NCBI GenBank assembly: GCA_031262085.1
Contig: JAISIN010000100.1
Location: forward strand, 1-37,298
Direction of reading: 5' to 3'
From: Prevotellaceae bacterium
GTDB lineage: Bacteria > Bacteroidota > Bacteroidia > Bacteroidales > Bacteroidaceae
Length of the DNA: 37,298 nt
Under the pieces are notes generated by a model that had not been told where the DNA came from, did no database searches, and saw only the letters and a program-made list of their open reading frames with translations. A program made the position numbers and the translations under genes. Shown piece after piece: positions 8,327 to 17,177 of the stretch (its first letter is position 1; the number at the start of each line of letters is the position of its first letter).

Positions 8327-9712
8327 TTACCACCCTCCCCCCAGCGACTTATAGAGCTGCACCATAGCTATGAGTTCGTCGCGCACGGCATTGCTCAGTC
8401 CGATCTGTGCATCGAAATAACCACGTTGTGCGTCGAGCACATCGAGATAGTTGATTACCCCGTTGATATATTGCAGTTGCGCCAGCTCCATATAGCTCTT
8501 TGCCGACTGCTCCAAGCGGGCGCGCAGTTCGTACACCTCTTTTATCTTATTGAAGTTGACAATGGCATTGCGCGTATCTCTGAAGGCAGCCAGTACGGTC
8601 TTCTCGTAACGGTGTACCTCTCCCTCGTAGGCAGCCTGTCGGGCTTTCCAGTCGGCACGGTTTTTCCCCCACGCGAAGACAGGTGTCAGGATAGCGGCAT
8701 CGAGGATGGTATACGGCGATTTCAGTAGCGATCCGAGCGAAAGGCTTTCGGCTCCGAAGCTACCCGTCAGCGCCAAAGTAGGAAACATACGGGTATAAGC
8801 CACTCCCATGCGGGCATGAACGGCAATCAGTTGCTGCTCTGCCTGTCGGATATCGGGTCGGCGCTCCAGCAAGTCCGACGGCAATCCTACCGGAAGCGTC
8901 TCGGGCAGATTAAACTCCTCCAGCCATCCGGAGCGTACCATGCGATGGGGATATTCGCCCGTCAGGAAGGCGATATCATTCTCTTTCAAGGAGAGTTGCC
9001 GCTCCAAGTCGGGCACCCATGTAGCAGTACGCGCCAGCTCCACCTGCGCCTGTCGATACGAGGTCTCCGCCGTCAATCCCCCCTCAAAACGGATGCGTGC
9101 CAGATGCACCCCTTCGCGGCGCGCTTCGAGCGTCTGCTTCACGATATTCAGTTCGGTATCGAGCGCCACCAGCTCGTAGTATGCCTGCGCCACCTCGGCA
9201 ACGATGGTGAGTTGCAACGCACGCTTCGCCTCTACCGACTGCAAGTATTCGGCAACGGCAGCCGTCCGCCCCCACCGCAGTTTGCCCCACAGGTCGATCT
9301 CCCATGCCACCGGCAGCTTCGCCTCGAAGGTCTCTGTCCGTTTGAAAGCATCGCCGCCATGATTCTCCAACTCCCGTTCGGCAGTGAGCCTGCCGGTGAC
9401 CTGCGGCAACAGCGCTGCCGTAGCTATGCGTTTTTGTGCAGCCATCTCTTTGAGGCGGGCGGCGGCAATAAGTAGATCTTTATTATACTCCAGCGCCCGC
9501 GTAATGAGCGCCTGCAGCGTCGAGTCGGTGTAAATCTGCTGCCAGTCGCAGTTGCCCAGACTGATGCTGTCTTGTTCCGGTGCAAGTTGTTCGGGCAGAT
9601 GCAGATCGGGGCGCACATAGGGCTTTCCCACTTTGCAACCGCTCAACAGGAGGAGTGTCGGCAGCATGACCACTGCCACGCTCCACACCTTATATATAGG
9701 GTATCGTTTCAT
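8327..9712 (-). CDS. RND efflux outer-membrane factor, lipoprotein (OprM/NodT family)
   Basis: 461 residues. The signal peptide ends in a lipobox LLSGC with Cys26 as the lipidation site. Two OEP (TolC-like) repeats follow, recognisable by long alanine- and glutamate-rich coiled helices (for example ALEYNKDLLIAAARLKEM) and by RPDIRQAEQQLIAVHARMGVA in the second repeat. The protein should trimerise into the outer-membrane channel through which the adjacent pump discharges. It is the last gene of the adaptor-pump-channel operon, 17 bases downstream of the pump stop. The length matches OprM-type channels. Confidence 0.95.
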   Translation of the reverse strand: MKRYPIYKVWSVAVVMLPTLLLLSGCKVGKPYVRPDLHLPEQLAPEQDSISLGNCDWQQIYTDSTLQALITRALEYNKDLLIAAARLKEMAAQKRIATAALLPQVTGRLTAERELENHGGDAFKRTETFEAKLPVAWEIDLWGKLRWGRTAAVAEYLQSVEAKRALQLTIVAEVAQAYYELVALDTELNIVKQTLEARREGVHLARIRFEGGLTAETSYRQAQVELARTATWVPDLERQLSLKENDIAFLTGEYPHRMVRSGWLEEFNLPETLPVGLPSDLLERRPDIRQAEQQLIAVHARMGVAYTRMFPTLALTGSFGAESLSLGSLLKSPYTILDAAILTPVFAWGKNRADWKARQAAYEGEVHRYEKTVLAAFRDTRNAIVNFNKIKEVYELRARLEQSAKSYMELAQLQYINGVINYLDVLDAQRGYFDAQIGLSNAVRDELIAMVQLYKSLGGGW

Positions 9713-9729
9713 ATCTTGCTATACGTTTA

Positions 9730-12700
9730 TTACTTTTTGTTTCTTTTGATGAGCGCTGTTGCCTTATAAACCATCACAAAAAAGAACGGCACGAGGATGA
9801 TGCCGAAGACAATGGCGAATATCATACCGAAGAAGACACCCGTACCGATGGCTTGTCGGCTTGCCGAACCCGGTCCGCTGGCTACCACCATCGGCAACAT
9901 GCCCAATACGAACGCCAACGACGTCATCAGGATAGGACGAAAGCGCAGTCGTGCCGCATAGACAGCCGATTCGATCAAGTCGGCTCCCTGGTCGACATGC
10001 GTCTTGGCAAACTCCACGATGAGGATGGCATTCTTGGCAGCCAAGCCCACCAGCATCACCAACCCTATCTGAAAATAAATATTGTTCTCCAATCCGCAGA
10101 TCCATACGCCCAGATAGGCTCCCAGCGCCGCAATGGGTAGCGACAGCAGTACGGCAACAGGCACCGTCCAACTTTCGTATTGCGCTGCCAGAAAGAGAAA
10201 GACAAACAGAAAGACCAGCGCCATCACCATGCCCGTTTGTCCGCCCGCCTGCTTCTCCTGATAAGAGAGACCGCTCCACTCCAAGCCGATATTCTCGGGT
10301 AGATGGTCGCGAGCGATCTCTTCCATGATATTCATGGCTTGCCCCGAGCTGTACCCCTGCGAAGCCGACCCGCGTATCACTGCCGATGTAAACATGTTGA
10401 ACCGCTTGATGGTGCCGGCTCCGGTCGTGTACGACGCATCGCCCAACGAATTGAGCGGCACCATCACCCCGTTTGACGCCTTTACAAAGAAGAGATTGAG
10501 GTTATCTTTGTGTTCACGATAAGGAGCTTCTGCCTGAATATATACCTTATAGATACGGTTGAAGAGATTAAAATCGTTGACATATACCGAGCCGGTATAG
10601 GCTTTCATCGTGGAATAGACATCCGACAACGGCACGCCGAGCAACTTCACCTTGTCGCGGTTGACATCAAAAAACAGTTGCGGTATCTCCGACTGCAACG
10701 ACGACGACAGTCCGCTCAGCTCTTTATGTCCGGAAGCATAGTACATCAGCGTATCGACGGCATCGACCAGATTGCTGTACGTAGCATCGCCACGTGCCTC
10801 GAGTTGCATCTCGAAACCGCCCGATGCCCCCAATCCGGGTATCACCGGCGGAGTAGAGAGATACACCTTACACTCGGGATACTCCTGCAAATGCCTCCGC
10901 ACAGCGCTCATGATTTGGCCGATGGTGGTGTTCTTGCGCTCACCCCACGGCTTCAGAATCACTGTCAGTGACGAGCGTGCCTGATTGGTGCCCACCCGCG
11001 GGCTACTTCCTGTGACATTCTGCACATATTCTATATACGGATGGGTGTTCAGATAATCTATGGCACGCTCGGTCACTGCGCGCGTGCGCTCTAATGTAGC
11101 GCCTTCGGGCAGCTCCAGCTCTACGGTGAAATAGCCTTGGTCTTCTGCGGGCAGGAAACTGGTAGGAACCAACTTGTTCATCAGAAAAATGGCTATCACC
11201 ACCATGCCGAACGCACCCAGCACTCGGCGTGGATGCTTAATACCCCGCTCCACAAACGAGATGTATTTCTTATTGCCTATTCCCAGCCAAGCATTGATTT
11301 TGCGAAAGACGATGTTCTTGCGTTTACCGCTGTCGGGTTTCAGTATCAGAGAGCACATCACGGGACTGAGCGTCAGCGCCACTACTGTCGAGATGAGCAC
11401 CGACACCACAATGGTCACGGTGAACTGCCGGTAAAGCTGCCCCGTGATACCTCCCAGAAAGCTCACCGGCACAAACACTGCCGCCAGCACCAGCGAGGTA
11501 GCTATCAGCGCGCTTGCCAGTCCGTTCATGGCTTTCCGGGTCGCTTCGTAGGGCGACAGCTTCTCGGTCTCCATCAGGTGCTCTACCCCTTCGACTACCA
11601 CAATGGCATCGTCGACCACAATACCAATCGCCAATATCAAGCCGAGCAGTGTGAGTATGTTGAGCGAGAAGCCGAAAATCAACATGAAGCCGAACGTACC
11701 GATCAGCGAGATGGGGACAGCAATCATCGGGATGAGCGTGGCACGCCAGCTCTGCAGCGACAAGAAGACCACCAACACCACCAGCGCCAACGCTTCGAAG
11801 AGCGTTTTGTACACTTCGTGGATAGATTCGGAAATATAGGAGGTCATATCGAACGGTATCTCGTACCCCAATCCTTCGGGGAAATTCCGGCTGATGGTCT
11901 GCATCGCCTCTTTCACACTGCGGGCTACCTCCATAGCATTGGCTCCGGGCAGCATATAGATGCCCAGCACGGCAGCATTCTCACCGTTGATACCGCTTTC
12001 GGTACTATACGACGAGGCTTCGAGCGATACGCGCGCCACATCTTTCAGTCGGATAATCGATCCGTTGGCACCGGCACGCACCACGATATCTTCAAACTGA
12101 CCGACGGTCGACAGACGTCCGCGTGTGGTGATGGGGATGGTCACGTCAAGCCCCTCGACCGGTTGTTGTCCCAGCACGCCGGCTGCCGATTCGCGGTTCT
12201 GCTCCTTGAGCGCATTCTGCAAATCCTGTACGGTCAAGCTGAAGTTGGCAAGTTTGTCGGGCTGTACCCATATCTGCATGGCATAGTAACGGCTGCCGAT
12301 GTTGGATACACGCCCTACACCCGGAATACGCCTGAGCACGTCGAGCACATTGATGGTAGCAAAGTTGCTCAGGTAGATTTCATCGAACTTGGGGTCGTCC
12401 GAAGTAATGCAGAGGGTCATGAGCTGACTGGGCGTCTGCTTCTCAACGGAGATACCGTTTTGCAACACCTCGGCAGGCAGTCGCGATTCTGCCAGCTTGA
12501 TGCGGTTTTGTATCTCTACGGCAGCCATGTCGGGGTCGACCGATACGTCGAACGTCACCGTAGCAGAAAATCCGCCGGAGTTGGAGCTGCTCGACTCCAT
12601 ATACAGCATGCCGGGTGTACCGTTCAGCTCTTGTTCGATGGGAGTGGCAACAGCCTGCGACATGGTCAGGGCGCCGGCGCCCGGATAAGAGGCGCTGATC

Positions 12701-12834
12701 TTTACAACCGGCGGCGTTATCTGCGGATACTGGTCGATCGGCAGCATGGTCAATCCGATCACACCGATGATTACAATCAGCGTAGATATGACGATCGAAA
12801 ATATAGGCCGATCAATGAAGAAGGATATTTTCAT
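9730..12834 (-). CDS. RND multidrug efflux pump, HAE1 family (AcrB/MexB type)
   Basis: 1034 residues, the typical length of hydrophobe/amphiphile RND transporters. The N-terminus MKISFFIDRPIFSIVIS is the canonical first cytoplasmic stretch and helix 1. Helix 4 carries the proton-relay pair in GIVVDDAIVVVE, and PLSDVYSTMKAY matches the porter domain. Two large periplasmic loops follow helices 1 and 7. It couples proton entry to export of amphipathic compounds such as drugs, dyes or bile salts; the actual substrates cannot be read from sequence. Its ATG overlaps the adaptor stop by four bases (12831-12834), and the outer-membrane factor follows 17 bases after its stop. Confidence 0.97.
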   Translation of the reverse strand: MKISFFIDRPIFSIVISTLIVIIGVIGLTMLPIDQYPQITPPVVKISASYPGAGALTMSQAVATPIEQELNGTPGMLYMESSSSNSGGFSATVTFDVSVDPDMAAVEIQNRIKLAESRLPAEVLQNGISVEKQTPSQLMTLCITSDDPKFDEIYLSNFATINVLDVLRRIPGVGRVSNIGSRYYAMQIWVQPDKLANFSLTVQDLQNALKEQNRESAAGVLGQQPVEGLDVTIPITTRGRLSTVGQFEDIVVRAGANGSIIRLKDVARVSLEASSYSTESGINGENAAVLGIYMLPGANAMEVARSVKEAMQTISRNFPEGLGYEIPFDMTSYISESIHEVYKTLFEALALVVLVVFLSLQSWRATLIPMIAVPISLIGTFGFMLIFGFSLNILTLLGLILAIGIVVDDAIVVVEGVEHLMETEKLSPYEATRKAMNGLASALIATSLVLAAVFVPVSFLGGITGQLYRQFTVTIVVSVLISTVVALTLSPVMCSLILKPDSGKRKNIVFRKINAWLGIGNKKYISFVERGIKHPRRVLGAFGMVVIAIFLMNKLVPTSFLPAEDQGYFTVELELPEGATLERTRAVTERAIDYLNTHPYIEYVQNVTGSSPRVGTNQARSSLTVILKPWGERKNTTIGQIMSAVRRHLQEYPECKVYLSTPPVIPGLGASGGFEMQLEARGDATYSNLVDAVDTLMYYASGHKELSGLSSSLQSEIPQLFFDVNRDKVKLLGVPLSDVYSTMKAYTGSVYVNDFNLFNRIYKVYIQAEAPYREHKDNLNLFFVKASNGVMVPLNSLGDASYTTGAGTIKRFNMFTSAVIRGSASQGYSSGQAMNIMEEIARDHLPENIGLEWSGLSYQEKQAGGQTGMVMALVFLFVFLFLAAQYESWTVPVAVLLSLPIAALGAYLGVWICGLENNIYFQIGLVMLVGLAAKNAILIVEFAKTHVDQGADLIESAVYAARLRFRPILMTSLAFVLGMLPMVVASGPGSASRQAIGTGVFFGMIFAIVFGIILVPFFFVMVYKATALIKRNKK

Positions 12835-14033
12835 GGTTCGGTCGGTTTAGCATTTTCTTCCATCACCTCTTCCGACGTAACCACACGCACCTTCATGCCG
12901 GGTGTGAGCTTATGGAACCCTTCGGTCACGATGTTTTCGCCGGCTATTAAGCCCCGTTCCACCACCACATGATTGCCGCTTTCGGGTCCCAGCTCGATGA
13001 ACCGCCTCTCGGCAGTGCTGTCGCGGCGCAACGTGTAGATATAGGCGCCTCCTTTCTCGATCGTAATCGCTTTCATGGGAACGGTGACCGAATTTTCGCG
13101 CACATCGAGCAGCAGCCGCACCTTCGTGAATTGCCCCGGCAGTAACACAGCTTTGGGGTTGGGCATCTCGGCACGCACCGAGAAGGTACCCGTTTGCGGA
13201 TCTACTTTAGGCTCGGCAAAGTCGACATACCCTTTGTAGGGATATTCGGTATTGTCTGCCAGTGTAATGGTGATGTTGGGTTGCCACGAGCGGGTACTGT
13301 CTTGTTGCCCCAGATTGACGTTGCGCTCTTTGCTGCGCAGATAATCGAGCGCGGTCATGCTGAAATCGACCAGCACGGTATCGCTCTTGACAATGGTAGT
13401 GAGCAGCGATTTTCCGCCGGGACCGACCAGCGTGCCCAAATCGACATTTCGTTCGCTGATGTGTCCGGTCAGTGGCGAGCGTACAATGGTATAGCCCACT
13501 TCCTGTTCAGCCTGTGCCAAGTCAGCTTTGCTCATGGCAACGGTAGCCACAGCACTCTCGTAGGCAGCTTCGGCATTATCCAGATCGAGCTGACTGGCAG
13601 CTTTCTGCTCGAACAGTGGTCGGATGCGCTTCAGGTCGCGTTGGGCTTTGAGGGCTTGCGCCTCATCTTTTTTCAATTGTGCTTTTGCCTTGTCGGCTTT
13701 GGCGTAGAATTGATCGGGGTTAATAACAAACAGCACTTGCCCCTTGGTGACATACGAACCTTCGGCAAACAGCATCTGTTCCAGATAACCCTCTACCCGG
13801 GCGCGCACCTCAACAAACTGTTGTGCACGGATACGCCCTACATATTCTCCATATATTTCTACATTACTCCGTGTAACCGGCAACACCATAACGGTAGGCA
13901 ATGCAGGGGCGGTTTTTTGTTTGCGGGTGACGATCCGACCAATCCCAATAATGACAACCACACCGATCAAGACTATCACAATCTGCTTGCTGTGCTGTTT
14001 CCATCTGTGTTTTGACAATAAACTTTTTACCAT
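12831..14033 (-). CDS. RND efflux periplasmic adaptor (membrane-fusion protein)
   Basis: 400 residues. One N-terminal membrane helix (about 18-36) without a lipobox cysteine indicates anchoring by a transmembrane segment rather than lipid. Then come the split biotinyl-lipoyl domain (VEGYLEQMLFAEGSYVTKGQ and SPLTGHISERNVDLGTLV), a coiled hairpin between them rich in Lys, Ala and Glu (KADKAKAQLKKDEAQALKAQ), a beta-barrel domain and a membrane-proximal domain. It bridges pump and channel. It is the first gene of the operon; its stop overlaps the pump start. No TetR, MarR or two-component regulator gene is adjacent, so control must come from elsewhere or be constitutive. A -7 box lies at 14161-14168, implying a leader of about 120 bases. 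Confidence 0.95.
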   Translation of the reverse strand: MVKSLLSKHRWKQHSKQIVIVLIGVVVIIGIGRIVTRKQKTAPALPTVMVLPVTRSNVEIYGEYVGRIRAQQFVEVRARVEGYLEQMLFAEGSYVTKGQVLFVINPDQFYAKADKAKAQLKKDEAQALKAQRDLKRIRPLFEQKAASQLDLDNAEAAYESAVATVAMSKADLAQAEQEVGYTIVRSPLTGHISERNVDLGTLVGPGGKSLLTTIVKSDTVLVDFSMTALDYLRSKERNVNLGQQDSTRSWQPNITITLADNTEYPYKGYVDFAEPKVDPQTGTFSVRAEMPNPKAVLLPGQFTKVRLLLDVRENSVTVPMKAITIEKGGAYIYTLRRDSTAERRFIELGPESGNHVVVERGLIAGENIVTEGFHKLTPGMKVRVVTSEEVMEENAKPTEP

Positions 14034-14160
14034 ATTAAAAGAGTTGTTAAGTATAAGTACCTTTTCCTGTTAACCCGAAGAGAGGATAAATGAATAAATA
14101 AGGAAACGGCAAATGTTTTATTTTGTTTGTATCATCCTGATTTATTTTTGTTTGAGACTG

Positions 14161-14168
14161 CAAAGTTA
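14161..14168 (-). promoter_or_regulatory. -7 box for the RND efflux operon
   Basis: The minus strand reads TAACTTTG, matching TAnnTTTG. It is 127 bases before the adaptor ATG and 13 bases from the oppositely directed -7 box of the glycosyltransferase gene. No -33 element is evident. Confidence 0.45.
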
Positions 14169-14181
14169 TACACAAATGCCG

Positions 14182-14189
14182 TACCTTTG
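14182..14189 (+). promoter_or_regulatory. -7 box for the glycosyltransferase gene
   Basis: TACCTTTG matches TAnnTTTG, 21 bases before the ATG at 14211. It shares its promoter region with the divergent efflux operon. Confidence 0.5.
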
Positions 14190-14210
14190 TCGGGAAAATA
14201 GATTATTTAT

Positions 14211-15362
14211 ATGTTATACCCCATACAGTTTGCTATTGCCGTCGGCATACTTTTCATCATTCAGCTATGCTACTACGGCATGCTCTACTTTCGTATTTAT
14301 AACCGTAACAGGCAGGTGAAAGGCGAAAGCGGTTCTTTCAGCGCGGAGCAGCCGCCCTTGTCGGTCATTGTATTGGCGCGCAACGGAGAGCAGCAGCTTC
14401 GCCGCAACCTCATCTCTATCTTGGAACAAGATTATCCCGACTTCGATGTGGTGGTGGTCAACGACGGCAACGAAGACGACAGCGACATCTACCTCAAGCG
14501 TCTCTCTGCCGAGTATCCGCATCTGCATTACAGCTTCCTCCCCCAAACATCGCGCAACATCAGCCATAAGAAGTTGGCACTCATGCTGGGCATCCGAGCC
14601 GGCAAGCACGATTGGGTGGTGGTGACCGAAGCCGACTGCCGCCCCGTCGGCAATCAGTGGCTGAAACTGTTGGCACGCAACTTCACCCCCGACACCGAGA
14701 TTGTATTAGGCTATTGCGGCTACGAATCTCAAAAGGGATGGCGTCACAAGCTAATAGCCTATCACACCCTCTTCAACGCCATGCGCTATTTGGGTCTTGC
14801 ACTGGCACGTTTCCCTTATATGGGCATTGGAAACAATCTGGCTTATCGCAAGGAGCTGTTTTTCCGCGGGAAAGGCTTTTCCGAATATCTATATCTGCAA
14901 CGGGGAGACGACGACCTCTTCGTCAACAGCAATGCCACACGACGAAACACACGGGTCGAGACCGCACAAGAGGCTGTTGTACACAAAGAACCGATCGACA
15001 GCGCCAAGACGTGGCGCGAAGACCGGGTGAGCTATATGGAGACTTCGCGCCTGTACAAAGGTATGCAACGCTACCTGCTCGGCTGTGAAACGTTGACGCG
15101 CCTACTGTTCTATGTCGCTACGGTAGCTTGCATCGTCATGAGCATCATTGCTGCCGAGTGGTGGGTGCTGGGAGGTGCCGTTCTTGTCTATATCCTCCGC
15201 TTTCTGCTGCAAATCGCAGCCGTCAACCTCACCGCAAAGTCATTGGGCGAAGCACACCGATACTATCTCTCCCTTCCCATCCTCGACCTGATCCAAGCTA
15301 TGCAGTCTATGCGATGGAAGCTCATCCGAATGGTCAGAAACGAACGGGAGTTTATGAGATGA
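14211..15362 (+). CDS. Membrane-bound family 2 glycosyltransferase
   Basis: 383 residues. An N-terminal helix (about 4-26) precedes a GT-A domain opening PLSVIVLARNGEQQL. Visible catalytic features are VVVNDGNEDD (81-90, nucleotide binding), EADCRP (140-145, in place of the DxD) and RGDDDLF (231-237, the acceptor/base region). TWREDRVSYM (267-276) sits where processive enzymes carry QxxRW, so processive synthase activity is doubtful. Two C-terminal helices lie at about 297-316 and 318-338. The active site should face the cytoplasm, adding a sugar to a lipid-linked acceptor or envelope polymer. It stands alone, away from any polysaccharide cluster, so the product is not predictable. Confidence 0.88.
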   Translation: MLYPIQFAIAVGILFIIQLCYYGMLYFRIYNRNRQVKGESGSFSAEQPPLSVIVLARNGEQQLRRNLISILEQDYPDFDVVVVNDGNEDDSDIYLKRLSAEYPHLHYSFLPQTSRNISHKKLALMLGIRAGKHDWVVVTEADCRPVGNQWLKLLARNFTPDTEIVLGYCGYESQKGWRHKLIAYHTLFNAMRYLGLALARFPYMGIGNNLAYRKELFFRGKGFSEYLYLQRGDDDLFVNSNATRRNTRVETAQEAVVHKEPIDSAKTWREDRVSYMETSRLYKGMQRYLLGCETLTRLLFYVATVACIVMSIIAAEWWVLGGAVLVYILRFLLQIAAVNLTAKSLGEAHRYYLSLPILDLIQAMQSMRWKLIRMVRNEREFMR

Positions 15363-15388
15363 ATGAAGTCATGATAAAATAGGTTAGA

Positions 15389-15433
15389 TATCAAAGGGAA
15401 TTTTGCCTCACATCAAAGGGAGATAATTTTGCC
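15389..15433. repeat. Imperfect direct repeat at the 3' end of the AAA/PD-(D/E)XK gene
   Basis: The 18-base stretch ATCAAAGGGAATTTTGCC (15389-15406) recurs at 15412-15433 with four extra bases inserted before ATTTTGCC. The second copy contains the stop codon and last codons of the minus-strand AAA gene; the first lies just downstream of the stop. It looks like a short tandem duplication of the gene end. Confidence 0.6.
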
Positions 15434-17011
15434 CGTCTGTACACTTTGTACCCACCTGCTCACCGTCCGCTCCTCTTCCGAGAACTCGGCGCCAATCTTC
15501 ACCACCTTACGCGTACCGGCTGAATAGGGAATGGCATACCCTTTATCATCGATCTGCTGCAAGGCATCTTCGGCAGTGCCGCTGTTCATCATCTTGAACT
15601 CAAAGACATAGAGGGTATCGGGCGCAGTGACCACCAAGTCGGCACGACCCCGGGCACTCGCCACCTCCATCTGAGAATATTGTCCCAACAGGCGGAAGAG
15701 CAGGAAGAAGACGGATTGGTAGAAGTCTTCACCTCGAGTGCCGCCGTCGGCGGTGCTGTAAGGGATGCTTGCAAACAAGGCACGGATGCGGTTCATGAAC
15801 GAATCGACATCGCCCGCGTACAACTCTTCCAAGAAAGCATTGGGAGTAAACTCGGATTCACCTGACGCGGGGGCATATTGTAACAGCAGTTCTTCATAGA
15901 ATCCATATCTTACCTCTTCGTTAGGGAATCCGAGGGTGTAAGTATTGAACTCTTTTTTATATCCCTCGATGGTAAGATAGCCGCTTTGATACAGAAAAGG
16001 TATCAAACTGCTCTTACCTACGCGGAAATCTTCGATATCTTTTTCACGCGCCCAGACGCCGCGTTCAATCTCGGACACGGGAAGCCTCTGCTGCTTGACT
16101 AATTTGACCAATGCGGTGGGGGTAGCAGTCTTAAACCAATAGTCACGATAAGTCTTTGTATCCAATACCCTAAGTACGCTGAAAGGATTATAGACATCGG
16201 GGCTTTTGCGAGCAAAGTGATACCCGTCGTACCGCTTCTTCATCTCGGCAACAGCTTCGTCGTAGGTTTGGTCGTTGTACGCTGCCAAGGCGTGAAGCTC
16301 GGGTTGAAAATTGTGTAGCAACTCCTCTTCGGTGATGCCGCAGATACCGGCATAAGGATCTTGCAGACTGATGTCGTCCAATTGATTGAGCTTGCTGAAC
16401 ACGTTGAGTTGCGCAAACTTGGTGACGCCGGTGAGAAAGATGAATTGTAAATACGCATCGGATCCTTTCAACGTGAGGTAAAAGTCCGCCAGATGCTTAT
16501 GTATCTCGTCGTGAAGATCGATATTGTCGAGGGTATCAAGCAACGGGGCATCGTACTCGTCGATCAGCACAACCACCCTACGTCCGGCTTTGGCAGCGGT
16601 TTGCATGATCAGTTCTTGAAAACGGCTGGGAAGATCCGACGTGGTATGGGTATATCCTATCTCCTGTTCGTAAGGCTTCAGTTTCCCGACAAGCACATCC
16701 AGCAGTTTTTCAACGCTCGTATAGGAACCGATGCTCATGTCAAGATGAATCACCGGATACTCGATCCAATCTTTCTCCAGTCCGGCAATGGCTAATCCGT
16801 CAAAGAGTTCTTTCTTTCCTTGAAAGTAGGCTTTCAACGTAGAAAGTAACAAGCTCTTCCCGAAGCGGCGGGGACGACTCAGGAAATAGGGCTTTCCTCT
16901 GGAGATCAAGCGATAAATATAGGCAGTCTTATCTACGTACAGATAGCCGTTTGTACGCAACTTCTCAAAGTCTTGTATGCCTATCGGCATTTTTCTGAAA
17001 GCGTCCATCAT
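15413..17011 (-). CDS. AAA-ATPase-like protein with C-terminal PD-(D/E)XK nuclease-like domain
   Basis: 532 residues from the ATG at 17011 (MMDAFRKMPIGIQDF); a TTG at 17035 and an ATG at 17008 are alternatives. The N-terminal part matches AAA-ATPase_like proteins: IGIQDFEKLR, then VDKT, a Walker A variant RPRRFGKS (lysine near residue 52) and Walker B VVVLIDEYDAPL (146-157). The C-terminal domain carries RADLVV followed by VFEFK (about 457-473), the D...ExK pattern of the PD-(D/E)XK fold. This architecture is abundant and often multicopy in Bacteroidales; its function is not established, though a role in DNA transactions or defence has been suggested from its domains. It stands alone, with no toxin, methylase or mobile element next to it. 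Confidence 0.9.
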   Translation of the reverse strand: MMDAFRKMPIGIQDFEKLRTNGYLYVDKTAYIYRLISRGKPYFLSRPRRFGKSLLLSTLKAYFQGKKELFDGLAIAGLEKDWIEYPVIHLDMSIGSYTSVEKLLDVLVGKLKPYEQEIGYTHTTSDLPSRFQELIMQTAAKAGRRVVVLIDEYDAPLLDTLDNIDLHDEIHKHLADFYLTLKGSDAYLQFIFLTGVTKFAQLNVFSKLNQLDDISLQDPYAGICGITEEELLHNFQPELHALAAYNDQTYDEAVAEMKKRYDGYHFARKSPDVYNPFSVLRVLDTKTYRDYWFKTATPTALVKLVKQQRLPVSEIERGVWAREKDIEDFRVGKSSLIPFLYQSGYLTIEGYKKEFNTYTLGFPNEEVRYGFYEELLLQYAPASGESEFTPNAFLEELYAGDVDSFMNRIRALFASIPYSTADGGTRGEDFYQSVFFLLFRLLGQYSQMEVASARGRADLVVTAPDTLYVFEFKMMNSGTAEDALQQIDDKGYAIPYSAGTRKVVKIGAEFSEEERTVSRWVQSVQTGKIISL

Positions 17012-17177
17012 ACTGTTGTTCTTTTGTTTGTGCAAAGCTCTGCATTTTATTTCTCACAACCAACTGTTTGGCGGGAAAAGATTCTCTGCCTTCGGGCTGA
17101 ACACCTTTTCCATACAACTACCGAAGACCTCACATGAGCATCGGGTACAAAGTCCCTGCTATGGGACATATCGTTTG

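Noticed and set aside
11137..12972. 611-codon open frame opposite the RND pump
   Set aside because: The translation is rich in His, Arg and Gln with no fold signature, and the other strand is an unmistakable pump gene.
14113..14319. 68-codon hydrophobic open frame upstream of the glycosyltransferase
   Set aside because: It runs through both promoter boxes and into the glycosyltransferase gene in another frame; hydrophobicity comes from AT-rich intergenic DNA.
17149..17164. Hairpin GTCCC/GGGAC after the CHU_C gene
   Set aside because: Only five base pairs and a tail of TTTGT; too weak to call a terminator.
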